Part shown: in pieces, positions 19,005-28,135 of the stretch | Numbering within the stretch: the first letter of the stretch is position 1 | How the letters are laid out: each line of letters starts with the position of its first letter | Assembly (NCBI RefSeq): GCF_030158815.1 | Contig: NZ_BPFZ01000007.1 | Coordinates: 62,001 to 126,000 of the forward strand | DNA: 64,000 nucleotides | Direction: 5' to 3' | From: Candidatus Phycosocius spiralis | Lineage (GTDB): Bacteria; Pseudomonadota; Alphaproteobacteria; Caulobacterales; Aquidulcibacteraceae | Notes under the pieces: generated by a model | Databases searched by the model: none | The model's input: only the letters and a program-made list of their open reading frames with translations | What the model was told of the DNA's origin: nothing | Position numbers and translations under genes: made by a program

Positions 19005-20797
19005 ACGATCGCCTCATCCAATAATAAAGCGCGGGCATAGCGTACAGGCGGGGAACCAAAGCTTAAAATCCCATCATGATAGGCCTTAAGCGAGAAAGCA
19101 CTGCCCTGCTTGGCTTTAGCCGCGGCGCGCGCCTCCATATGTTCACTAAAGCCGACAAAATAGGTCGACAATTGGGTTATGGACAGCTGGGCACGCCGCC
19201 ACTTGCCCGCAGCTTCGCGTTCTTCTTGGAAGGCGGTCTGCGTCAGGAAAGTCATGACTTGGGCCTCACTCCACCCATCGACATGAATGGCTTGATCGAT
19301 AATGGCATTGGAAATAGCGCGCAGAAGGATTTTTAATTGGGTGAGGTGGTAGAGGGGGTCGTCCGCCATAAAGCCTTCCTCTACCATCATCGTTTCCCCA
19401 TAAACCGCCCAGCCTTCGACAAAGGAGCCAGAGCTTAAAACCGCGCGCAGGATTGAGGGATAGGCATTGGCATGGAAAATCTGCACATAATGGCCAGGCA
19501 TGGCTTCGTGGACCGCAATATCTTGAATGGCCCGGCGATTATATTCGCGCGTGAAGGAGATCGCTTGCTCTTCACTCCACTCATCAGGGATGGGGGAGAC
19601 GGCATAAAACGTGTCCAAATGCTTTTCGAGTGGGCCTGGGCTATCGCAATAAGCAACGGCAAAGCCACGCTGAAACTCTGGCATCAAAATGATGCGAACC
19701 GGTCCTTCGGGCAGCGTGATCAAATCCTTAGCAACAACAAATTCGCGCGCAATCTGGGTCGCTTTGGTCGAGGTTTCCACCAATGCATGACGCGCGGGCC
19801 GATCGGCTGCTGCGAGGTCAAGGGCGGCGCGAATGGCATTTTGGCGTTGCGCATCAGTTGGATTGGCAGGCGTTGGTGGCGCATCGGCGACCCCTTTGAG
19901 CGCCATGCATGCGGCATGGTACATCTTTGCACGCACCTCAATCACCGCCGCTTCGGCGCGGGTGCGAATGTCTTGACGGCTTAAGGGCGACAGCAAAGTA
20001 TAGCGTAATTGTTGATCAAACCGCGCGGCCCCGGCACGAAACTCACCTTGTGCGGCAGGAACCAAAACCGTCTCAATCCAGCTTTGGTGGCTATCAATGG
20101 CCGCGCTAAACACCGCCATGGCCGCTTCCAAAGCCGCGCGATCTTTGCCTTCCAACGCCGACAAATTTGGTGTGATCATTTCTGAAAGGATCGATTTCAG
20201 CCCCTTGTTTTGCGCGGCATAGGTCACCGCATGGGGCATTGGCACGCGTGCTGGCACCAACGAAGCGCGGGTTTCTGCCAAAAACGCGGGTATGGCGTTC
20301 ATGCGTGCCGTTGCACGGATGAGGCGGGTGGGCAAGGGCGCAAACTCACGCGCCATCAAGCTATAAATCGCCCCGCCTGCGACTTCCTGCCAAACCAGTG
20401 GGTTCCAAGCCCAGTCCTGACCAATTTCAGTGGTCCAAATCTGCGACTCCAAAGCATTTGCCAACATAGAGGCATCGACTTGATTGGCCCGTGACAACGA
20501 TTCTGAGTCAATTGCTTTGAGCGCTCGAAGCGTCGTTTTGGCAAAATCGAGCGCGGCGGCGCGCCCCTTGGGGCTAAAGTCGGTCATTAAGGCATCAAAG
20601 CGGTGATCACCAATGGCAGTTGCCGCAACGGGATTAAACCGCATGGATTGGTCGAGCCAGCTCACTGCAAGTTTTGAAAAGGCTTGATCCGCAGCGCTTA
20701 GCGCGCCACCCATCGCATTGCCCACCACAATTGGAAGAGAGAAGCCACCCAGCCCGCCAACCAAACCACCCAAAAGCGTTCTGCGTGAATAAGCCAT
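19001..20797 (-). CDS. Exported DUF885 family protein (putative metallopeptidase)
   Basis: A 598-residue protein with a twin-arginine-like leader (SRRTLLGGLVGG) and a helical DUF885 domain. The motif AVHEAMPGHYVQ (HExxPGH) and the later FVEGWAVYGETMM look like the zinc-binding and second Glu positions of gluzincin peptidases. Peptidase activity is inferred from that motif. No operon partner is visible. Confidence 0.9.
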   Translation of the reverse strand: MAYSRRTLLGGLVGGLGGFSLPIVVGNAMGGALSAADQAFSKLAVSWLDQSMRFNPVAATAIGDHRFDALMTDFSPKGRAAALDFAKTTLRALKAIDSESLSRANQVDASMLANALESQIWTTEIGQDWAWNPLVWQEVAGGAIYSLMAREFAPLPTRLIRATARMNAIPAFLAETRASLVPARVPMPHAVTYAAQNKGLKSILSEMITPNLSALEGKDRAALEAAMAVFSAAIDSHQSWIETVLVPAAQGEFRAGAARFDQQLRYTLLSPLSRQDIRTRAEAAVIEVRAKMYHAACMALKGVADAPPTPANPTDAQRQNAIRAALDLAAADRPARHALVETSTKATQIAREFVVAKDLITLPEGPVRIILMPEFQRGFAVAYCDSPGPLEKHLDTFYAVSPIPDEWSEEQAISFTREYNRRAIQDIAVHEAMPGHYVQIFHANAYPSILRAVLSSGSFVEGWAVYGETMMVEEGFMADDPLYHLTQLKILLRAISNAIIDQAIHVDGWSEAQVMTFLTQTAFQEEREAAGKWRRAQLSITQLSTYFVGFSEHMEARAAAKAKQGSAFSLKAYHDGILSFGSPPVRYARALLLDEAIV

Positions 20798-20898
20798 TGT
20801 GAAATCATCCCTCTACCAATCAATAGGCTTAACTTTATATGGTTTTACTAAGCTAGCCAACCTTGGCCAGCCAACCTTGCCTAGCGATTATAACGAAA

Positions 20899-22548
20899 TC
20901 AATTGGGCGGTAACATCGCATGCTTGCCAGCCTTATTGGGATTACCGCCGCAATTGTCGTTTCGGTATTTTCCCTTTATGGCCTCCTCACTGCAAGCGGC
21001 ATAGATAAACCGACCATCGGAATCGCAGGCATATTGAAGTACATCATCCATATCGCGTTCCCCAGCACGCCCCGTTGAAGAACCACACTCCCAAGATTTG
21101 TCTTTACTGTTGAACACGCAAAGGTGCATCCGTAGGGTTTGAGGACATATATTTTTGATTTTGACCAACAGAGAATTAGGTCGCCCGCATTCCTGGCCAC
21201 GGGTTTGTTCTATAACTCGCAAACAATCGTTCCTGTCGGGAATTGGAAAATCTTGAACGCTTGAATCCGTTGAGCTACTGGTGGACGAAGCAGACGTGTC
21301 ATGACCTGCAGTCGTTAATGTAGGGGATGATCCCGAGGCGCTGCCCATTGGTGGAGCCCCACTAACAGCACTTGGATTACCGCCATATCCAATCATTTTG
21401 TTAGCGCCGGCAATATAGGCGGCTGCTTCTGGATGACCGGCACAGCGGCCTTGGAATAAATCGCGCTGCATCAAGCCCAGTCGTGCCGATATGTCATTAA
21501 CATTGCCGGACCATTTCTGGGAACTCAATTGTAGCTGGGTTGCCTCTTTGGTGCAGGCGGCGATCTTGTCACCTTGGTCATTCGGTGATGACTGCGAAGC
21601 GGCAATTGAAGTCAAAGGCACGATTGGCGAACAATCAGACGGGTTGCTCGACAGTTGGCGGCACATCTGCACGGAATTCTTGAAATATTCTTCAAATTCA
21701 GCTTTTGTGGAAGCATATATCGTCCCCAGACACGCGCGGTGCAGCTCGATCTGCTTGAGGTATGTCGAGGATAAGTGCATAAAAAACTGAGTTTCTGCGA
21801 GGGACGTGACGGCGTCTACTCCACCCATGGCCGGCGGCGTGATTGAGTTCTGGCGCAAGTAATCGTCCACCTCTTTTCTGACGCGTTCAAGGGTGGCGTC
21901 AGGCGAATCCGCGCACGCAGAATCGCCGCCAGAACCAGCGCCCGATTGAGCGCTTGAACCGGTGCTGATCTTTGGCGTTAAAGATACCTGTTGGGTGCCA
22001 AACGGTGTGAACGCAACCCCATCCTTCTTTGCTACCCAGATTCGCGCCAAACAGACTTGCATATACTGCTTAGCGAAATCTGGGTGCCCATTTTTGCGTT
22101 CTGCTTCGGTCGGAAGATCAAATTCCCCAGCTGCCGTTCTTCGGTTTAACGCCTCGGCATCGGGAGTATCCAGATTAAGATCAGCTGTATCGGTTTTGTA
22201 GCTGTAGCAAGGGTAAGACGACGTCTGACAATCGTCATCATCGTGATCATTCCCTCTGATGTACCATGCCATATCGCTGGTGCCGGCGGACAGATTGGCC
22301 TTGTCGGTCAGCTCACGGCATCTTGGTGCATAAAGCGAATTATCCCTCGCCTTGGCGCAAATTTCGTCCGCCGACTTTTGGCGGTAACGAATGTCTGCCC
22401 GATGAAATTCAGCGATCTCAGAACTGCACAATGCCAGGTCCTCGACAGTAATCCGTGGCTGTGCTTGAGGAGCGAGACCAGAAGTCATCAGCCAAGCTGA
22501 AGCAGCAAGAGCTGCACGCATTAACTTTCCGTTGCGTTTCATCGACAT
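20899..22548 (-). CDS. Cysteine-rich secreted protein of unknown function
   Basis: I do not recognise this 549-residue protein. It has an N-terminal signal peptide (MRAALAASAWLMTSGLAPQA). The mature protein contains more than 20 cysteines in scattered pairs, so several disulfides are likely. Two Ser/Gly/Thr-rich low-complexity linkers occur (GSSAQSGAGSGGDS and TSASSTSSSTDSS). The C-terminal part (IKNICPQTLRMHLCVFN ... WECGSSTG) may be a small separate domain. AGGAGG precedes the ATG, so it is well set for translation. It appears monocistronic. Confidence 0.75.
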   Translation of the reverse strand: MSMKRNGKLMRAALAASAWLMTSGLAPQAQPRITVEDLALCSSEIAEFHRADIRYRQKSADEICAKARDNSLYAPRCRELTDKANLSAGTSDMAWYIRGNDHDDDDCQTSSYPCYSYKTDTADLNLDTPDAEALNRRTAAGEFDLPTEAERKNGHPDFAKQYMQVCLARIWVAKKDGVAFTPFGTQQVSLTPKISTGSSAQSGAGSGGDSACADSPDATLERVRKEVDDYLRQNSITPPAMGGVDAVTSLAETQFFMHLSSTYLKQIELHRACLGTIYASTKAEFEEYFKNSVQMCRQLSSNPSDCSPIVPLTSIAASQSSPNDQGDKIAACTKEATQLQLSSQKWSGNVNDISARLGLMQRDLFQGRCAGHPEAAAYIAGANKMIGYGGNPSAVSGAPPMGSASGSSPTLTTAGHDTSASSTSSSTDSSVQDFPIPDRNDCLRVIEQTRGQECGRPNSLLVKIKNICPQTLRMHLCVFNSKDKSWECGSSTGRAGERDMDDVLQYACDSDGRFIYAACSEEAIKGKYRNDNCGGNPNKAGKHAMLPPN

Positions 22549-22783
22549 TTCCCTCCTGTCTCTATGGTTAAGCTGGTTTTCTATACTCTATTACGCAATG
22601 CGGCTCGCCTGCGCGGGCAAGTTTCTTGGTAAACCATAAGCCCATTTTGTAACAATCTACTCATTGTGTCATACATCAATACTCTTGTAGGAATTCTCTT
22701 GGATCTTCAGTTGTGATCAGGTTTTGTTACAAGAACGTGACTATAGTTGAGCACCTCATGTCGGGCTCCTAATATGTCAGATT

Positions 22784-22815
22784 TTTTTGCCAGAGATTAT
22801 TTTTGCCAGAGATTT
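22784..22815. repeat. 16-bp tandem repeat, two copies
   Basis: TTTTTGCCAGAGATTA at 22784-22799 is repeated immediately at 22800-22815 with one mismatch at the last base. The pair is enclosed by GTCAGA and TCTGAC, so it also forms part of a dyad. Confidence 0.7.
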
Positions 22816-23072
22816 TCTGACTAAAAATTTTTGGAAATGCTAAAACCCGATTGGCATCGGTTTCCTATGACCCCTCAGGAAACAATGATCCCCCTTTTTT
22901 GCCAAGACCTATGGCATCTAATTAATGGCACCTTTAAATGGCGCCAATCATTGGGCGCTAATTCCTAGCGCTTATCATCGCGCGCCCAACTGGGAGATGG
23001 CTTAAGTTCTTTATTGATAGCGATCACAAATATGTTATTGTGTCAAGATAAATTGGGAATCTAATCCTCATT

Positions 23073-23122
23073 TTTCGTGCAAACGACACTTTACAAGTTT
23101 CGTGCAAACGACACCTTACAAG
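23073..23122. repeat. 25-bp tandem repeat upstream of lipoprotein gene
   Basis: Two adjacent 25-base copies (23073-23097 and 23098-23122) beginning TTTCGTGCAAACGACAC differ by one T/C change. They end 90 bases before the lipoprotein start, where a regulator binding site or leader structure could lie. Confidence 0.8.
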
Positions 23123-23211
23123 GTTTTAACTGGTCAGCCATGGCTGCATCTGGCACCATGATTTGGTTTGTCGCACCGTGGCGGATGAAGTTGTTTTTAC
23201 AAGGTGATGTT

Positions 23212-23634
23212 ATGATTAAAAAACTGAATAGGGCGTTTGTTTTTGCCCTTGCTTTGACGAGTGTTTTGGCAGGATGCATCAGCATAGATGTCAATGAGGC
23301 CGAAGTAAAAGCTGAAATCGCCCCCACTCCATCAAGCTTGATTGGCTCTTGGGACGTGTCTTTGTTTTCTCAAGCCAATAGTGAGCCGAGCAAAACCCAA
23401 TTTGTGGTCAGCGAAGTAACGGCAGGCACGTTCAAAGGCACCTTTTATGGCAGCGAGATCCAGAATGGACGCTATATCGTCAAAGGCAATGATTTGATTT
23501 TTGCAGGGCGAACTTCTGATCAATCGGGGACCTATTGGCATTCCGGCCGGATCCGAAACAATTCCTTGATCCAAGGGCAAACCTTGTCGGACGGGCGTAA
23601 CTTTCTAATGGCTTGGAGCGCGAAGCGAAACTAA
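23212..23634 (+). CDS. Small lipoprotein of unknown function
   Basis: A 140-residue protein with a lipoprotein signal: MIKKLNRAFVFALALTSVLAGC, where VLAGC is the lipobox. The mature part starts ISIDVNEAEVKAEI and then has a beta-rich domain (LIGSWDVSLFS, FKGTFYGSEIQNGRYIVKG) reminiscent of small lipocalin-like barrels, which is only a resemblance. AAGGTGA lies upstream of the ATG. The frame is open further upstream, but that part runs through the tandem repeats. Confidence 0.75.
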   Translation: MIKKLNRAFVFALALTSVLAGCISIDVNEAEVKAEIAPTPSSLIGSWDVSLFSQANSEPSKTQFVVSEVTAGTFKGTFYGSEIQNGRYIVKGNDLIFAGRTSDQSGTYWHSGRIRNNSLIQGQTLSDGRNFLMAWSAKRN

Positions 23635-24068
23635 GGTTCGGCATGATTGCATTACAAACTTGACTAAGTAGGTCAGTCAATCATGGTTGATGCTTTGTCT
23701 TTTAAAACTTAGCCCATCTTTGGGCTTGTAATGCTTGTAGCCTGATGACTTGAGATAGCTAAACACTGCCAAAATTCATGCAATTTAGGCGCAAGCATCG
23801 CCAAGCGAACAAAGCAAGTATGCATACTATCTTGGTTTTTGGACCAATCTTGACCGATACTGAGTTGTTTAAGCCAGTTTGGCATTCAAGTGGTTCACGA
23901 TGGTGATCTGAATGAACAGTACCAAAAACTGTCAAATTCGTCGGCTTATATCCAATTCAATCAGTTAATTTAACGGGGTGATAACCACACTAACCCTTTG
24001 TATCTCTAAATCACAAGCCTCCAAAGGGCGTAAAGAAAAAGATCATCGGGAATAGATGGGGATAGATC
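23635..24068. other. 434-bp intergenic region
   Basis: No gene is supported here. It contains a perfect 12-bp palindrome AGTATGCATACT (23817-23828) and presumably the ftsK promoter. Confidence 0.55.
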
Positions 24069-26507
24069 ATGGGCGCACGCTTGCGGATGAAAACGGAAGG
24101 CATTGGGTGGCTTCATCGCATAAGGCGCGATGTTCTGCTTGGCGCTGGGGTTTTGGGTGGTTCTGTCCTCAGTGTGGCGGCGATGACTTTCAACGCCCGT
24201 GACCCAAGCTGGAATGTTTCAGGTGCCAAAGAGCCCACCAATTGGTTAGGCCAACCCGGTGCAATCCTAGCCGACTTTGTGCTCCAGGTGTTGGGTATCG
24301 CACTTATTCCTGCTTTGCTGGCTTTGATCGCATTATGCCTCCTTGCGATACTCAAAGGGCCTGGTGGGGTTGCGCACATTAGATTGCGGAGTTGGCTCGC
24401 GGGCCTTGGTGTTTTTTTGTTTGCTGCGGCAGTTTCTGGCTTGCCTAATGCTCAAGGTTGGCCAATGCGCGCAGGCCTTGGGGGCCTGATTGGTGATTGG
24501 CTGTTAGATCTGCTGGCTTTGCCCTTTTCAGGGACACAAGGTGGCCAAGGATTTGGCGCGGTGTTAGCGCTTGTGGGCGCTTTGGTGTGTGGCGGGGTAG
24601 CCTTACAGCTCAAGCGGTCTGATTTTAATGCGGTGGTTGAAGCCTTATCATCCTTATGGGCTAGCCTACTGGTCGGTCTTAATACACTCGCGCGAAGCCT
24701 AACGAGCTCTAAACGCACCACAGCCCAGCAGCGAATAAACGCGCTCTCATCGCGCTTTGAACCGACAGATCCAAACGATATCGCAGCCATTGCCGCCCGC
24801 TTTGCTCCCCCAAATGCTAGATCAAGCCTTGCCCGTGATAAATGGCGCGGGCCTGAAGTCCATGGCGCAAGTTCCAAACAGGTTGGTCCTTTATCCGCAG
24901 ATTTTCTCGATGAGGATATTCCAGTTGAACTCCCTAAAAGCCCTAAGCAATCACCACGTGCCATACGCGAGGCGCAAGGCGAATTGCCCATATATACTAC
25001 TGGACCCAAGTTCCAGCTGCCACGCCTTGATCTATTGGCCAAGCCCAAGCCACGCGTTACCCATCATGATGAAGCGGGGCTGAAACAAAATGCCCGCCTG
25101 TTGATGACGGTTTTAAGCGATTTTGGCGTCAAAGGTGAGATATTAAACGTACGTCCGGGCCCAGTTGTGACGCTTTATGAATTAGAACCAGCAGCTGGGG
25201 TTAAATCAGCGCGCGTGATTGGGCTGGCCGATGATGTTGCGCGCTCCATGTCCGTGCAAGCATGCCGAATTGCCGTGGTTCCTGGCCGCAACGCGATTGG
25301 GATTGAGCTACCCAATGCACGGCGTGAAACGGTCTATCTGCGCGAATTGCTCTCGACCCATGATTATGAGAATGGCCGTCAAGAATTGCCTTTGGCTTTA
25401 GGCGAAACCATCGGTGGGGAACCTTCAGTTGCTGATCTTGCCCGCATGCCGCATTTATTGATTGCAGGGACCACAGGATCTGGCAAGTCGGTCGGGATCA
25501 ATGCCATGATCTTGTCGCTTCTTTATAAGATGACGCCCCAACAATGCCGCTTCATCATGATTGATCCTAAGATGTTGGAGCTTTCGGTCTATGACGGCAT
25601 CCCCCATCTGTTGGCCCCGGTTGTGACCGATCCCAAGAAAGCGGTCGCAGCCCTTAAATGGGCGGTGCGCGAGATGGAAGATCGCTACCGTAAAATGTCA
25701 AAGATCGGCGTGCGCAACATTGCGGGCTATAATCAACGCGCCGCCGAAGCCTTGGCCAATCAAGAAACCTTTTCACGCACGATGCAGACCGGCTGGGACC
25801 GCGAAACCGGCAAGCCGATCTATGAGACTGAGACCTTTGAGCTTGACCATATGCCCTATATCGTCGTGGTGATCGACGAGATGGCCGATTTGATGCTGGT
25901 GGCTGGCAAGGATATTGAAGGGGCCGTACAACGCTTGGCGCAAATGGCGCGCGCTGCGGGTATTCATCTCATCATGGCCACCCAACGTCCTTCGGTGGAT
26001 GTCATCACCGGCACGATTAAAGCCAATTTTCCAACCCGTATCTCTTACTCGGTCACTTCCAAGATCGACAGCCGCACCATTTTGGGTGAGCAGGGCGCAG
26101 AGCAATTATTGGGTCAAGGCGATTTACTTTACATGGCCCAAGGCGGAAAAATGCGCCGCCTGCATGGCCCGTTTGTGGCCGATCAAGAGGTGGAAGAAAT
26201 TGTCGCAAGCTTGAAAGCGCAAGGCGCACCGGAATATTTTGACGAAATCACGGCCGACGCCGATGAAGATGGCCCTTATGGCGATGGCGGTGAATTTGAG
26301 GGTCTGGCGGGATCAAATGATCTTTTTGACCGCGCAGTCGCCATCGTGGCGCGCGACCGTAAAGCCTCCACGTCCTATCTGCAACGGCGTCTCTCTTTGG
26401 GTTATAATCGCGCAGCAAGCCTGATTGAACGCATGGAGCAAGAAGGCATGATCAGCCAACCCAATCATGCGGGCAAACGCGAAATTCTATTGCCTGATCA
26501 TGGGTGA
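24069..26507 (+). CDS. ftsK: DNA translocase FtsK
   Basis: An 812-residue septal DNA pump that clears chromosome ends at division. Four N-terminal TM helices are followed by a linker and the RecA-like motor with Walker A (GTTGSGKSVGINAM), Walker B (YIVVVIDEMADLMLV) and an MATQRPSVDVITG segment. The C-terminal winged-helix gamma domain that reads polar DNA sequences is present (FDRAVAIVARDRKASTSYLQ). Alternative start Met at 24087. LolA follows 55 bases later. Confidence 0.96.
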   Translation: MGARLRMKTEGIGWLHRIRRDVLLGAGVLGGSVLSVAAMTFNARDPSWNVSGAKEPTNWLGQPGAILADFVLQVLGIALIPALLALIALCLLAILKGPGGVAHIRLRSWLAGLGVFLFAAAVSGLPNAQGWPMRAGLGGLIGDWLLDLLALPFSGTQGGQGFGAVLALVGALVCGGVALQLKRSDFNAVVEALSSLWASLLVGLNTLARSLTSSKRTTAQQRINALSSRFEPTDPNDIAAIAARFAPPNARSSLARDKWRGPEVHGASSKQVGPLSADFLDEDIPVELPKSPKQSPRAIREAQGELPIYTTGPKFQLPRLDLLAKPKPRVTHHDEAGLKQNARLLMTVLSDFGVKGEILNVRPGPVVTLYELEPAAGVKSARVIGLADDVARSMSVQACRIAVVPGRNAIGIELPNARRETVYLRELLSTHDYENGRQELPLALGETIGGEPSVADLARMPHLLIAGTTGSGKSVGINAMILSLLYKMTPQQCRFIMIDPKMLELSVYDGIPHLLAPVVTDPKKAVAALKWAVREMEDRYRKMSKIGVRNIAGYNQRAAEALANQETFSRTMQTGWDRETGKPIYETETFELDHMPYIVVVIDEMADLMLVAGKDIEGAVQRLAQMARAAGIHLIMATQRPSVDVITGTIKANFPTRISYSVTSKIDSRTILGEQGAEQLLGQGDLLYMAQGGKMRRLHGPFVADQEVEEIVASLKAQGAPEYFDEITADADEDGPYGDGGEFEGLAGSNDLFDRAVAIVARDRKASTSYLQRRLSLGYNRAASLIERMEQEGMISQPNHAGKREILLPDHG

Positions 26508-26562
26508 ATGCCGAAGCGGTGTTAGCCTTACATTTGCCGTAAGACCAGCCCAAGGTTCAACC

Positions 26563-27186
26563 ATGCATAGACGATCATTACTCGTGGCAGCAGCCACTTT
26601 ATTGCTGCCCCATGGCGCGCAAGCCCAAGCCATTGGTGCCGATCAACGTAGCGCGGTGATCGTGCGGCTGAGCCAATCGATCAATGCGATCACCCGTCTT
26701 TCTGGCAGGTTTCGTCAAACCAACCCGGATGGCAGCTTGGTGGCAGGCCGTTTCTGGTTACAGCGCCCGGGCAAAGTGCGGTTTGAATATGATGCGCCTT
26801 CACCCTTATTACTGATCAGCGATGGCAGCACCGTTAGCCTGCAAGACCGTAAGCTGCGCACAACCGATCGCTATCCCCTGCGCAAAACCCCGCTTTATTT
26901 TTTGCTCAAGTCCAATGTGAATTTAGAACAAGATGTGGCGTTAACAGGACTTGTGCGTCAGGGCAGCCTGTTGAAGGTGACGTTGCGCGACAAGGCACGC
27001 CAAGCCGATGGTGAATTGACCGTGATCTATGATGAGGCCAACGAGAGCTTGCGGGAATGGACCATCACCGACCGCCAAGGCCGTGTGACACAGGTGACTT
27101 TGTTAGATCCACAGTCCAAAGGCCCGATCGATGGCAGCTTATTTCAAGCCCCAGGTCCACAAAAACGATATGATCCGAAGAATTAG
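26563..27186 (+). CDS. lolA: Outer-membrane lipoprotein carrier LolA
   Basis: A 207-residue periplasmic protein: signal peptide to HGAQAQA, then the LolA fold (INAITRLSGRFRQTNPDGS, GRFWLQRPGKVRFEYDAPSP, LLISDGSTVSLQDRKLRTTDRY-type strands). It ferries lipoproteins to the outer membrane. The ftsK-lolA order is the standard alphaproteobacterial one. The start at MHRRSLL gives a proper signal sequence; a longer frame overlaps the ftsK end. Confidence 0.92.
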   Translation: MHRRSLLVAAATLLLPHGAQAQAIGADQRSAVIVRLSQSINAITRLSGRFRQTNPDGSLVAGRFWLQRPGKVRFEYDAPSPLLLISDGSTVSLQDRKLRTTDRYPLRKTPLYFLLKSNVNLEQDVALTGLVRQGSLLKVTLRDKARQADGELTVIYDEANESLREWTITDRQGRVTQVTLLDPQSKGPIDGSLFQAPGPQKRYDPKN

Positions 27187-27310
27187 TGTTTTTGGGCAAA
27201 GATTATCATGTCGAAGTTTGAGGCTTCCTAAACCCAAGAGACTTAGACGCGCTTTTGGTGCCCATTGTGGCCCAAAACCGCTTAACAAGCATGACCGGGC
27301 GTTTTGTCGC

Positions 27311-27455
27311 GTCAAGTCCAGCTTTCCTTTGGAAAGCTGCCGCCCTAGGTCCGCTTCTTTTCTACTTAAAAGACGCGGACCTAAATTCTTAATTTTAACG
27401 CGCAACTTGGTTCTAAAGAACCAAACCCGCGTCAGGGGCGCGAAGCGGACTTGAC
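27311..27455. repeat. Nested multi-hairpin element
   Basis: An outer inverted pair, GTCAAGTCC (27311-27319) with GGACTTGAC (27447-27455), encloses three hairpins. These are AGCTTTCC-TTT-GGAAAGCT (27320-27338), TAGGTCCGC with GCGGACCTA (27346-27383, continuing inside as CTTTT/AAAAG), and TTGGTTC-TAAA-GAACCAA (27407-27424). The whole would fold as a three-armed junction in RNA or single-stranded DNA. No protein gene fits the stretch. A structured RNA or a palindromic mobile repeat is possible. Confidence 0.6.
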
Positions 27456-27639
27456 CCGTCAAATCGCCCACAAATAATGGAGCTAGGCCTTTGGGGAAGG
27501 CAGGGCCTGCACCAAAGCCGTCCCAGACGAATTGGCTCCCTTGACGTCATCTCAATTCTTTAAAACTTACCCGCCAAATACCAAACCCGTGATTTGTTGT
27601 GATAAATGCATCACACGCAAGAATTAATTACTTTTAATC

Positions 27640-27668
27640 TTGCTTTTCTTTTTTATTGTGTCTATTGT
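27640..27668 (+). promoter_or_regulatory. Sigma-70-like promoter of candidate sRNA
   Basis: TTGCTT, a 17-base spacer and TATTGT form a good housekeeping promoter. The predicted transcription start is about 27675, with no ORF following. Confidence 0.5.
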
Positions 27669-27674
27669 ATCACT

Positions 27675-27816
27675 CATGGACGTAAGATACTGGATCGGCG
27701 TCGTCCCCCCGCCTGCAGATCCAGTATTTGTTCAATTCGCTGGTTTAGTCTCCGGCTCAGACACGATGCCTTGTGCATACATTGTCTGAACGCCCGGTCC
27801 CTGGGACCGGGCGTTT
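27675..27816 (+). ncRNA. Candidate small RNA with three hairpins
   Basis: About 140 bases between a promoter and a strong hairpin. Hairpin 1 pairs ATACTGGATC (27687-27696) with GATCCAGTAT (27718-27727), extended by GGCG/CGCC around a C-rich loop (TCGTCCCCC). Hairpin 2 pairs TCAGACA (27757-27763) with TGTCTGA (27784-27790). Hairpin 3 is the terminator-like stem. It does not match tmRNA, SRP RNA or RNase P RNA by eye; a C-rich loop would suit an antisense regulator of ribosome-binding sites. Existence is inferred from structure alone. Confidence 0.45.
27790..27816. terminator. Strong GC-rich terminator-like hairpin
   Basis: AACGCCCGGTCCC and GGGACCGGGCGTT form a 13-bp perfect inverted repeat around a single T. 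The U-tract is short on both sides (TTTGACGTTT on the plus strand), so termination could be bidirectional for the sRNA and the convergent YciI/gpsA transcript. Confidence 0.6.
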
Positions 27817-27841
27817 GACGTTTGGGTATATTCGACTGGGT

Positions 27842-28135
27842 CTATTCGACAAGTGCCCCGATGGTGATTTGAAATGGATGGATCACTTGGCTTTCGAACA
27901 AACCAACTAAAGCATAGGGGTCTTGTTGCGCGAAAGCTTTCGCTTCTTCCAGATCGGCCACATCCACTATAAAGTGCGAGCCAATGGGCCTTCTTTCAGG
28001 ATCCGATAGGATTGGTCCTGCCAATTTCACCCCTTGGCCACATCGTCTTATATAGGCTAAATGGTCGGGGCGGGTTGCGAGGCGAAGCTCCAGGGAGCTG
28101 GGCTTGTCCAAGCAGGTTACGATAAAGAGCGCCAT
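27842..28135 (-). CDS. YciI-like (YCII domain) protein
   Basis: A 97-residue single-domain YCII protein. Typical are LATRPDHLAYI with the conserved Arg-His pair, GPILSDPERRPIGSHFIVDV and AFAQQDPYALVGLFES. The family has a dimeric alpha-beta barrel fold and uncertain activity. Its ATG overlaps the gpsA stop (TAATG), so the two are translationally coupled. Confidence 0.88.
   Translation of the reverse strand: MALFIVTCLDKPSSLELRLATRPDHLAYIRRCGQGVKLAGPILSDPERRPIGSHFIVDVADLEEAKAFAQQDPYALVGLFESQVIHPFQITIGALVE

Larger units (their letters stand above)
22549..23211. other. 663-bp intergenic region
   Basis: AT-rich and without a convincing gene. It holds two tandem duplications (listed separately) and an imperfect dyad around 22925-22965 (GGCGCCAAT-C-ATTGGGCGC). 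It should contain the promoter of the lipoprotein gene at its right end. Confidence 0.6.

Noticed and set aside
24452-25048. 198-codon minus-strand frame inside ftsK
   Set aside because: Antisense to a well-conserved ftsK; no start signal or recognisable domain.
27131-27454. Open frames on both strands across the nested palindrome after lolA
   Set aside because: Arg-rich, no ribosome-binding site and no family signal; explained by the inverted-repeat structure.
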